A stretch of DNA of 31,339 nucleotides, from assembly GCA_900767135.1 (NCBI GenBank), contig CAAFYU010000077.1:1-31339 (forward strand). The letters run 5' to 3'. This stretch comes from Candidatus Gastranaerophilales bacterium. GTDB taxonomy: Bacteria; Cyanobacteriota; Vampirovibrionia; Gastranaerophilales; Gastranaerophilaceae. Below are positions 7,962 to 14,623 of the stretch, piece by piece. Below the pieces are notes generated by a model. The model searched no databases. It was not told where the DNA came from and was given only the letters and a program-made list of their open reading frames with translations. The translations under genes and the position numbers were made by a program. Every line of letters starts with the position of its first letter. The first letter of the stretch is position 1.

Positions 7962-9098
7962 TTACTCAATTGTATAAACCTTTTTGTAATAAAGAATTGC
8001 ACCGATTGCCGTCAAAATTATGTTTGGTGCCCAAGCTGCCAAAAATGGTGACAATGTACCAGCTTCACCGAATGAAATAGAAAGTGCTCTTATCAAATAG
8101 TATGCAAAAATAATTAAAATACTAAACAAGAACCCTCTGTTGTAACGAACTCTCGGCGGCGTAATCGCAAGCGGAACGCCGATTAGAACCAATGCAATTG
8201 TCGTCAAAGGCAACGCCAATTTGTCATAAAGCTCAATTCGAATTGAGTTTCTTTCTTGCTCTTCAAGTTGGTTATTTTTGATATATTTAATCAAGTTTGA
8301 AAAATTCATTTCCTTCGCAACATTTTTGTTCAATTCTTTTGACATATCAAGCCCAAATTTTACAACAGACTTGTCAAATAGAGTCGTGTTAAGGATTTTC
8401 CCGTCATCGCCAACCGTATAAACGGCACCTTTTTCAAACCCCCAACCTTCCGGCGAAGTTTTACCTTCATCTGCTTGAAGAACTTGAATAGTGCCCTCTT
8501 TCGAGGTATCCAAAACTGTAATATTATGCAAAGTCTTGTTTTCACAAAAACCTACATAAAATAAACGTTTAATACTTCCGCCGTCGTTCAATTCTTTAAA
8601 AACAAAGTTCTGCTTGCCTTCCGGAATGTTTTTTTGTCCCAAAGACCATAATGCCAAGTCTTTTGACTGCTTAGTCATAACAGGTACAACACTTTCGTTA
8701 ATTATAAATGAGCAAACGGACATAATTAATGCAAATATAAAAATCGGTTTTGCAATACGGTTTAAACCTATCCCACATGCCCTCATAACAGTAATTTCAG
8801 ACTTTAAACTCAATCCGTTCAATGTCATTACGGTTGCAAGTAAAACGCCCATAGGGATTGTCATTACAATTACTTGCGGAAGGTTCAAAATAATCATCAT
8901 CAACGCCACATTAAATGGAATTCCGAACAACGAAATCTGCTTAATCAGCGTAATGAACGTATCTGACGCAAAAATGATTGACGTAAATACACAAACGCCC
9001 ATTATGAACATTTCAATAATTTGTTTCAAAATGTACTTATCTAACAGCGTCATAGTACCTGTAAACGGTTTTTCTTCTTTAATAATTGTATCTGACAT
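7962..9098 (-). CDS. LptF/LptG family lipopolysaccharide export permease
   Basis: Inner-membrane permease of the Lpt machine, which with the LptB ATPase extracts lipopolysaccharide and passes it to the periplasmic bridge. The 378-aa protein has the family layout: three N-terminal membrane segments (about 26-132) with the MTIPMGVLLATVMTLNGLSLKSEI region and RACGIGLNRI, a periplasmic beta-jellyroll part (about 140-285), and three C-terminal membrane segments. No partner lptF/lptG is adjacent. It implies an outer membrane. Met-1 and Met-16 (MTLLDKY) are both possible starts. Confidence 0.88.
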   Translation of the reverse strand: MSDTIIKEEKPFTGTMTLLDKYILKQIIEMFIMGVCVFTSIIFASDTFITLIKQISLFGIPFNVALMMIILNLPQVIVMTIPMGVLLATVMTLNGLSLKSEITVMRACGIGLNRIAKPIFIFALIMSVCSFIINESVVPVMTKQSKDLALWSLGQKNIPEGKQNFVFKELNDGGSIKRLFYVGFCENKTLHNITVLDTSKEGTIQVLQADEGKTSPEGWGFEKGAVYTVGDDGKILNTTLFDKSVVKFGLDMSKELNKNVAKEMNFSNLIKYIKNNQLEEQERNSIRIELYDKLALPLTTIALVLIGVPLAITPPRVRYNRGFLFSILIIFAYYLIRALSISFGEAGTLSPFLAAWAPNIILTAIGAILYYKKVYTIE

Positions 9099-9122
9099 AA
9101 TTTAATGTTACCCGAAATAATT

Positions 9123-10094
9123 TTATTTATCAAACTCAATCAAAACTTTTAACGTATTCTTTTCTTTATTTTTTTCAAAAGCCTCAATTGCATCATCTGC
9201 CTTGAATTTTGCAGAAATCAGCGGAGAAAAATCAACTTTTTCTGACGCCAAAAGTCTTAGTGCAGGTGGAAATTGTCCGCATCTTGAGCCCAAAACAGTG
9301 ATTTCATCAATTACGATAGGAGCAAGATTGAACTCTTTTGAAGCTGCAACAGTACTTTTCAAGACTAAAACTCCACGAGGTTTTGTCAATGCCAAAGCTG
9401 TTTCAAACCCTGAAATAGAGCCAGTTGCTTCAACTACAACATCGTAGATTTTTTCAACTTTCAAATCTGAAAGAAGTTTTGTCTTAACCCCTTGTGCTTT
9501 TGCAATATCAAGCTTGTTTTCATGCTTTCCAACAAGCGTAACGTCATAATTCTGAGCATTCAATGTCAAAGCTGTGATTAGCCCGAGTTTTCCATCTCCA
9601 AGCACAATAACTTTTTCCATAGGTTTTATGTGCAATTGCTCTGTAATTTCACAAGCTGCTGCCAACGGTTCAACAAATACAGCTTGCTCATCAGGAACAT
9701 TTTCAGGAACTTCAAAAAGCGTTTCCAACGGCATCGTGAAATATTCCGCAAAAACGCCGTCTTTTCGCCAAATTCCAAGCGTGTGTCTATCAGGGCAATG
9801 ACGATAAAGTTTTTCCGTACAATACGGACAATCAGGCTTTTTGCAGCCGTAACTAATTTCTGCCACCACTCTTTTTCCCAAAAGAGATTTATCGTCATCA
9901 TTAATTTCTTCAACAACGCCGACAGCCTCGTGCCCCAAGACTCCAACATAGCCCATATAACCTTTTGTAATCTCAAAATCAGTATTACAAATTCCGGCAA
10001 GAGTTACTCTTACCAAGGCTTCCCCCTTTTGAGGAACAGGCTTTTTATAATCATTTACCAATTTTAATTCTTTATCAAAAACAATTGCTTTCAT
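9123..10094 (-). CDS. Zinc-dependent alcohol/polyol dehydrogenase-like (MDR superfamily)
   Basis: NAD(P)-dependent oxidoreductase of the medium-chain dehydrogenase superfamily; the substrate is not determinable here. The 323-aa protein has likely catalytic-zinc ligands Cys36, His55-Glu56 and Glu142 (EPLAAACE). The structural-zinc cysteines are Cys84, Cys89, Cys92 and Cys100 (CKKPDCPYC..C). The Rossmann glycine motif is GDGKLG at about 166-171. AAGGAGAG upstream fixes the start. It is divergent from mnmE across 58 nt and is first in a minus run with LptF/G 24 nt downstream. It is slightly short for the family. Confidence 0.8.
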   Translation of the reverse strand: MKAIVFDKELKLVNDYKKPVPQKGEALVRVTLAGICNTDFEITKGYMGYVGVLGHEAVGVVEEINDDDKSLLGKRVVAEISYGCKKPDCPYCTEKLYRHCPDRHTLGIWRKDGVFAEYFTMPLETLFEVPENVPDEQAVFVEPLAAACEITEQLHIKPMEKVIVLGDGKLGLITALTLNAQNYDVTLVGKHENKLDIAKAQGVKTKLLSDLKVEKIYDVVVEATGSISGFETALALTKPRGVLVLKSTVAASKEFNLAPIVIDEITVLGSRCGQFPPALRLLASEKVDFSPLISAKFKADDAIEAFEKNKEKNTLKVLIEFDK

Positions 10095-10117
10095 TTTTCT
10101 CTCCTTGTTAAGTTTAT

Positions 10118-10146
10118 TTTATCACAGATAATTTTTGTTATATAAT
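10118..10146 (+). promoter_or_regulatory. mnmE promoter, probably leaderless
   Basis: TTTATC (10118-10123), a 17-nt spacer and perfect TATAAT (10141-10146). The -10 ends 6 nt before the ATG at 10153, so RNA would start at or next to the start codon. No ribosome-binding site is present. Confidence 0.5.
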
Positions 10147-10152
10147 CTTTTT

Positions 10153-11487
10153 ATGAACATATTACAAGAATTTGACACAATTGCGGCAATCGCAACCCCA
10201 ATAGGCACAGGTGGCGTCGGAGTTATAAGGATTTCCGGTGAAAAAAGTTTTGAAATTACGGACAAAATATATTCAAGACACAATCTTGAAGCAGGAAAAA
10301 TTTCGCACGGCTGGATTTTAGACGGCGATAAAAAAATTGACGAAGTTATAATTTTGCCATTCAGAAATCCGCACAGTTACACAGGCGAGGACGTTATAGA
10401 AATCCACTGCCATGGTGGGATTAACGTCGTCCGCAATATTCTTGACGTTGTTTTGAAAAACGGAGCAAGAATGGCTGAGCGTGGAGAATTCACAAAACGC
10501 GCATTTTTGAATAAAAAAATGGATTTGTCGCAAGCAGAAGCTGTTGCCGACCTAATCCATGCCAAAACCAAAGATTTTGCCAAACAATCGGCGAAAAATC
10601 TTTCAGGTGTTTTGGGGACAAAAATTAAAGAAATTCGTGGCGATATTTTTAATGTTTTGTCAAAAATTATTGCAGGAATTGATTTTCCGGAAGATGTTGT
10701 CGAACCTGAATACGACTATTTGATTTCAGAATTTGAAAAAGCGAAAGAAAAAATAGACAAAATTTTAGCCTCTGCAAATTCTTCAAACATAATGCGACAA
10801 GGTATAAAAATTGCAATTGTCGGCAAACCAAATGTCGGAAAATCTTCTCTATTCAATACTTTGCTTAATGTAGAACGTGCAATCGTAACGGATATCGCTG
10901 GAACAACCAGAGATGTTTTAACGGAAACTCTTGACTGGGACGTTGCAATTACGCTTGTCGACACAGCCGGAATTCGTGACAATGACGAAGTTGGCAAAGT
11001 TGAAGAAATCGGTATTGAATTTTCAAAACAATCAGCCGACGAAGCAGATTTGGTCTTGTTCTTGTACGACGCTTCAAAAGGAATTTTGGAAGATGACAAG
11101 GCTATTTTGGATTTAATTAAAGACAAAAAACACATAGTTATTGCAAACAAAGCAGATTTAGTAACAGAACGAAAGCCTGACGTGTTCTATCTTTCAACGG
11201 TTAGCAAAGAAGGATTGGACGAGCTCAAAAACAAAATTAAAGAGGCGTCTTACAATTTCTCGCTCGAAGATACGGAATTTGTTACAAACAACCGCCAACA
11301 GGATTGCCTGATAAAGTGCCGAGAAAGCCTTGTTCAAGCACTTGATGCTGCCAAAATTCATCAACTTCAAGATTTGATTTCGATTGATTTGAAATCTGCA
11401 CTTTTATACCTTGACGAAATCACAGGTGAAGTTATTACAGACGACATTTTGAACAATATCTTTGACCATTTTTGTATTGGGAAGTAG
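10153..11487 (+). CDS. mnmE: tRNA uridine-5-carboxymethylaminomethyl modification GTPase
   Basis: With MnmG, modifies the wobble uridine (U34) of certain tRNAs, using tetrahydrofolate and GTP. The 444-aa protein has an N-terminal tetrahydrofolate-binding domain (DTIAAIATPIGTGGVGVIRISG near the start), a helical domain, and an inserted G domain with GKPNVGKS (about 224-231), DTAG (270-273) and NKAD (332-335). It ends in CIGK, the catalytic Cys motif. An upstream TTG could extend it by six residues, but the family's conserved start and the ATG at 10153 fit better. No partner gene is nearby. Confidence 0.95.
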   Translation: MNILQEFDTIAAIATPIGTGGVGVIRISGEKSFEITDKIYSRHNLEAGKISHGWILDGDKKIDEVIILPFRNPHSYTGEDVIEIHCHGGINVVRNILDVVLKNGARMAERGEFTKRAFLNKKMDLSQAEAVADLIHAKTKDFAKQSAKNLSGVLGTKIKEIRGDIFNVLSKIIAGIDFPEDVVEPEYDYLISEFEKAKEKIDKILASANSSNIMRQGIKIAIVGKPNVGKSSLFNTLLNVERAIVTDIAGTTRDVLTETLDWDVAITLVDTAGIRDNDEVGKVEEIGIEFSKQSADEADLVLFLYDASKGILEDDKAILDLIKDKKHIVIANKADLVTERKPDVFYLSTVSKEGLDELKNKIKEASYNFSLEDTEFVTNNRQQDCLIKCRESLVQALDAAKIHQLQDLISIDLKSALLYLDEITGEVITDDILNNIFDHFCIGK

Positions 11488-11488
11488 A

Positions 11489-11570
11489 TAATAAGCAGCC
11501 AGGAAGCTAGGAAGCGAAGCAGCTAAGATTAAAAGACGATAGGACGCTAAGTCGCTAAGACGATAAGTTC
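11489..11570 (+). repeat. Octanucleotide array after mnmE stop
   Basis: It begins two bases after the mnmE stop. The first half has units ending GC (TAAGCAGC, TAGGAAGC and similar). The second half has units such as TAAGTCGC and TAAGACGA. It ends TAAGTTCATTACAG, an end shared with the array after alr. Positions 11493-11527 match the reverse complement of 11802-11836 at 31 of 35 bases. Confidence 0.7.
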
Positions 11571-11801
11571 ATTACAGCAAATAAAATTCGTCATTCTGAA
11601 AGCTTAGAATATTAGCATGAACGATTAGTGAATGCATAATATTCTTGCTATTCAGAATCTAGCTTATTTATTAATTCATGAGTTGGACAAGTATGCTAAA
11701 TCTACATACTACTAAATTAATACAGACTCCGGATCGCAGTCCGGAGTGACAGTTACAAGGAAATTATTATTGTAAAATAGCTGCTATTCTCGTCATTCTG
11801 T
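11571..11801. repeat. Centre of repeat island between convergent genes
   Basis: No ORF. It contains an imperfect stem (GAATATTAGCAT...ATGCATAATATTC around 11607-11644) and a perfect 8-bp hairpin ACTCCGGA/TCCGGAGT (11726-11733 with 11740-11747). CGTCATTCTG occurs twice (about 11590 and 11791). No hairpin is followed by a T run, so I see no intrinsic terminator. Confidence 0.45.
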
Positions 11802-11836
11802 CTTAGCTGCCTCGCTTCCTAGCTGCTTAGCTGCTT
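11802..11836 (-). repeat. Octanucleotide array, inverted arm
   Basis: On the minus strand these are 8-nt units ending GC, placed 2 nt after the stop codon of the membrane-protein gene at 11839-12135. The first 34 bases are identical to 286-319, and it is a 31/35 inverted copy of 11493-11527. Confidence 0.7.
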
Positions 11837-11838
11837 CA

Positions 11839-12135
11839 CTACTTTTCATCATCAAAATTATCATCAACCGGCTCAATCGGTGCTTTGTTGTTTCGGTACA
11901 AGTAATACAGATACATGTCCACGAGCAGGAAGAACGTATTCATTATGTACAGCCAGAATACCCAATCCATATCATCAAGCACTTTATGGGCGATTCCACA
12001 AACATAACCCAATAAAATTAACATCGAAAAATGGATACTTTTCCCATGTACACATTTACATTTATAGGTTTTTAGTGCTGCAACAGGCCAGCTAATTCCA
12101 AAACATACCATCATTCCGGCTTCATATACACTCAT
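11839..12135 (-). CDS. Small membrane protein, possibly PQ-loop/SemiSWEET-like
   Basis: A 98-aa protein with three predicted membrane segments (about 5-22, 34-53, 58-82) and an acidic cytoplasmic tail (EPVDDNFDDEK). The segment WPVAALKTYKCKCVHGKSIHFSML resembles the first helix and KS..S turn of PQ-loop half-transporters, but the PQ itself is WP here, so that assignment is tentative. GAGGAG 7 nt upstream fixes the start. It lies downstream of the XRE regulator on the same strand (92-nt gap) and converges on mnmE. Confidence 0.55.
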   Translation of the reverse strand: MSVYEAGMMVCFGISWPVAALKTYKCKCVHGKSIHFSMLILLGYVCGIAHKVLDDMDWVFWLYIMNTFFLLVDMYLYYLYRNNKAPIEPVDDNFDDEK

Positions 12136-12227
12136 TATTTTCTCCTCTATTCCGTAATTTCACAATATTATATTACATCATAAATTTTATTCAGATATAA
12201 AATTTTTATTAAAATTTAACCTACATA

Positions 12228-12458
12228 TTAATTAACATCTTTTCTATTAAAAAGTTTTTCAAAATCTAAATCAAGAACATTCATTATAGAAACTATCACA
12301 GAAAGAGATGTATTAGTTTCGCCCCTCTCAATTGTACCAATAACTTGTCCATAAGAAATTCCAATTTTTTCTGCAAGTTGTTCTTGCGATAATCCGGCAC
12401 GATTTCGTTCTGCTCTTAAATTTCTCCCAAATTCTTTTAAAATCTCTTTTTTATCCAT
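12228..12458 (-). CDS. XRE/Cro-family HTH transcriptional regulator
   Basis: A 76-aa protein that is essentially one HTH_3 domain: FGRNLRAERNRAGLSQEQLAEKIGISYGQVIGTIERGET, with the helix-turn-helix at about 23-45 and LDLDFEKLF closing the fold. It should bind operator DNA as a dimer. It is divergent from the second prepilin gene across 100 nt whose promoter (12477-12505) includes TTGTTGACAA and nearby TTGT/ACAA half-sites, so it may control the prepilin, itself, or both. No effector domain is present. There is no clear ribosome-binding site. Confidence 0.85.
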   Translation of the reverse strand: MDKKEILKEFGRNLRAERNRAGLSQEQLAEKIGISYGQVIGTIERGETNTSLSVIVSIMNVLDLDFEKLFNRKDVN

Positions 12459-12476
12459 ATAAAAAATTCTATGTTG

Positions 12477-12505
12477 TTGACAAGTTGTTTTCTACAATAT
12501 ATTAT
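12477..12505 (+). promoter_or_regulatory. Promoter of second prepilin, possible XRE operator
   Basis: Perfect TTGACA (12477-12482), a 17-nt spacer and TATTAT (12500-12505). Short inverted TTGT/ACAA elements overlap the -35. GGAG lies shortly before the ATG at 12559. This is among the strongest promoters in the window. Confidence 0.55.
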
Positions 12506-12558
12506 ATTCATAATACAATGTATTTATTGTGAAATATAATTATTATGTTGGAGAATAT

Positions 12559-13227
12559 ATGAATAGAGCATTTACGTTGGCAGAAGTTTTAATTACACTT
12601 GGAATAATCGGAGTTGTTGCAGCATTAACAATACCGCAACTTGTAGCAAATCATAAAGCCAAAGCTCTTGAAGTTGCTTTAAAAAAAAATGCATCTATTA
12701 TCCAGCAAGCACTTGATTTAGCTAATGAAGCAAATGGAGAAACAATAACTCCAACAAATTCTTCTCCACGCAAGTTTAAAAACCTTATCAAGCCTTATCT
12801 TAACGTATTAAAAGACTGTGGATACGGAACAGAGGTAGGCTCTTGCGTATTGAATTCAACAGATAAAGCTCCCGGGATTTACAAAACCTACAATAAAAAC
12901 CGAGAAGCATACTATCCGTTTTTAGATGATGGGCAACTTTTGCTAAATGACGGTTCGCTAATATTAATCGACAACATAAATGCTTCACAACTTTTTATAT
13001 CAGTAGATGTTAATGGCTACCAAAAAAAGCCGAACTTATGGGGACACGATTTATTTACTTTTGAAATAGATGAAACAGGTAAATTATTACCTATGGGAGC
13101 AAATGGCACCACGTACAGTTCCCCTAATAACTGTAATAAAGCATCAAATGATACAGGTATTTTAAATGGAGTTGCTTGCACGCAACAAGCTCTAACTGAC
13201 CCTAATTATTTTAAAAACCTTCCATAA
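12559..13227 (+). CDS. Prepilin-like protein (type IV pilin/pseudopilin leader)
   Basis: A 222-aa protein starting MNRAFTLAEVLITLG: a very short leader, a prepilin peptidase site before F, then a hydrophobic helix to about residue 25. The globular part has paired Cys (CGYGTEVGSC; later C...ACTQ) and ISVDVNGYQKKPNLWGHDLFTFEID. The last is the same C-terminal block as the prepilin at 2575-3467, so the two are paralogues. The ATG at 12559 with GGAG upstream is preferred over starts further upstream, which would put residues before the short leader. It has no poly-G tract. It is divergent from an XRE regulator. Confidence 0.85.
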   Translation: MNRAFTLAEVLITLGIIGVVAALTIPQLVANHKAKALEVALKKNASIIQQALDLANEANGETITPTNSSPRKFKNLIKPYLNVLKDCGYGTEVGSCVLNSTDKAPGIYKTYNKNREAYYPFLDDGQLLLNDGSLILIDNINASQLFISVDVNGYQKKPNLWGHDLFTFEIDETGKLLPMGANGTTYSSPNNCNKASNDTGILNGVACTQQALTDPNYFKNLP

Positions 13228-13236
13228 AAATTTTTC

Positions 13237-13265
13237 TTGCCTCGATTTGCTTTTGGTATTATACT
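13237..13265 (+). promoter_or_regulatory. alr promoter, probably leaderless
   Basis: TTGCCT (13237-13242), a 17-nt spacer and TATACT (13260-13265), ending 7 nt before the ATG at 13273. There is no ribosome-binding site. Transcription would start at or next to the ATG. Confidence 0.55.
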
Positions 13266-13272
13266 AAAAATT

Positions 13273-14397
13273 ATGAAAAACGTTAGACAAACAAATATAA
13301 ATATCCACAGAGATAGCTGGGTTGAGATTAATTTAGAAAACATTTCGCACAATATGCGTGCAATCAGAAAAAACACTCCAAAAGACGTTAAACTTTTGGC
13401 AGTTGTAAAAGCAGATGCTTATGGGCATGGTTCCGTAATGATTGCACCAACACTTCTTGCGTCGGGTGCGGATATGCTTGGTGTTGCATCAATTGATGAA
13501 GGAGTTGATTTAAGACAAGCAAAAATAAATTGTGAAATTCTTGTTTTAGGTGCAGTACCCGTTTGGGCAGTAGAAACAGCGGTTAAATCAGATATCACAA
13601 TCGCAATTTTCTCAAAAGAGCATCTTGAAGCTTGCAAACAGGCTTATGAAAGAACAGGAATAAAGCCAAAAGTTCACGTAAAACTCGACACAGGCATGAA
13701 CAGAATTGGTGTTTCTGTTGATGACGCAGTTGATTTTATAAAAGAAGTTCGTGAGGCTGATTATCTTGATTTCAGAGGTGTTTTCACTCACCTTGCGAAT
13801 GCAGAAATCAGAGAAAAAACTCAAATTCAAATCGACAGATGGAACAAAGTTATTTCTCAAATTGACACAAAAGGCTTGTTATTGCATATCTTGAACACTG
13901 CCGGAGCAATGTGTTATGATGTTCCAAATTCCAACATGCGTCGTGCAGGTATCGGAATTTATGGGCTTTATCCTGATTTGCCGTCTGATGGCGAAGTCAA
14001 AAAGCCTGATTTGAAACCAGTTTTGTCATTAAAAGCGAGAATTGTAAACATTCACGAGGCAAAAGATGGCGAAGGCGTAAGTTATGGCCACACATTTACA
14101 GCACACGGCACACGCAAAATCGCAACAGTTCCATTGGGCTATGCAGATGGGGTTCCAAGAGGACTTTCCAACAAAATCAATGGGGTTTTGCATGGCAAAG
14201 AAGTTCCGCAAATCGGCAACATCACAATGGATCAAATGATGTTCGATATAACAGGCGTAGATGCAGAACTAGGCGATGTAATCACCGTATTAGACGAAAC
14301 TCATTCAATCGATGAATGGGCAAAAATCCTCGGAACAATCAATTACGAACTCACATGTCGATTGAAAGTAAGACTGCCGAGGGTGTACACGAGGTAA
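13273..14397 (+). CDS. alr: Alanine racemase
   Basis: PLP-dependent interconversion of L- and D-alanine, supplying D-Ala for peptidoglycan. The 374-aa protein has the PLP lysine in VVKADAYGHG (Lys46), the substrate-recognition HxxNxG region (LHILNTAGAM), the catalytic Tyr at about 271 (GVSYGHTF), and the C-terminal domain with PLGYADG and NITMDQMMFD. An upstream in-frame start (13237) would add 12 residues but overlaps the promoter, so the ATG at 13273 is used. The octamer repeats begin at its stop codon. Confidence 0.95.
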   Translation: MKNVRQTNINIHRDSWVEINLENISHNMRAIRKNTPKDVKLLAVVKADAYGHGSVMIAPTLLASGADMLGVASIDEGVDLRQAKINCEILVLGAVPVWAVETAVKSDITIAIFSKEHLEACKQAYERTGIKPKVHVKLDTGMNRIGVSVDDAVDFIKEVREADYLDFRGVFTHLANAEIREKTQIQIDRWNKVISQIDTKGLLLHILNTAGAMCYDVPNSNMRRAGIGIYGLYPDLPSDGEVKKPDLKPVLSLKARIVNIHEAKDGEGVSYGHTFTAHGTRKIATVPLGYADGVPRGLSNKINGVLHGKEVPQIGNITMDQMMFDITGVDAELGDVITVLDETHSIDEWAKILGTINYELTCRLKVRLPRVYTR

Positions 14398-14476
14398 GTT
14401 ACTAGGTTACTAAGGTACTAAGATCTTATAAAAGTGAATAAGGCAATAAGAGAATAGGTGAATAAGTTCATTACAG
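14395..14476 (+). repeat. Octanucleotide array after alr stop
   Basis: Starting with the stop codon itself (TAA of TAAGTTAC), a first block has units ending AC and a second block has units ending AA (TAAGGCAA, TAGGTGAA and similar). The array ends TAAGTTCATTACAG, like the array after mnmE. Confidence 0.7.
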
Positions 14477-14560
14477 GTGCTATCGCACCAAAGCATATTC
14501 TTGAGCGGAGCGAACTATATGCACTTATTTTCTTATTCACTTATTCACCTATTCTCTTAT
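14446..14560. repeat. Large inverted repeat between alr and lpd
   Basis: Perfect 22-bp arms (14446-14467 and 14539-14560) made of octamer units enclose two smaller hairpins: GGTGC/GCACC (14476-14480 with 14485-14489), and GCATAT/ATATGC around 14493-14522. The right arm continues the octamer periodicity outward on the minus strand. Confidence 0.75.
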
Positions 14561-14571
14561 AAGTCAAGTAG

Positions 14572-14591
14572 GTTGGGCATACTTGCCCAAC
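14572..14591. repeat. 8-bp hairpin upstream of lpd
   Basis: GTTGGGCA and TGCCCAAC form a perfect stem with a 4-nt loop, about 30 nt before the lpd start. It is followed by As, not Ts, on the plus strand, so it is not an intrinsic terminator in that direction. It may be a leader structure or a dispersed repeat. Confidence 0.45.
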
Positions 14592-14623
14592 AAAAAATAA
14601 AAAAGTTTAAAAAGGGGTTAAAA

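Noticed and set aside
10135..10152. TTG start for mnmE six codons upstream
   Set aside because: The codons overlap the TATAAT box, and the family starts near the ATG at 10153.
11489..11836. CRISPR array
   Set aside because: The units are 8 nt and contiguous, with no spacers of constant length and no cas genes nearby.
14572..14591. Intrinsic terminator of alr
   Set aside because: The stem is good, but it is followed by As rather than Ts on the plus strand, and it lies 175 nt after the stop.
14477..14623. 49-residue N-terminal extension of the lpd-like protein
   Set aside because: It is encoded by the inverted-repeat island. The ATG at 14624 has a good ribosome-binding site and begins just before the FAD-binding motif.
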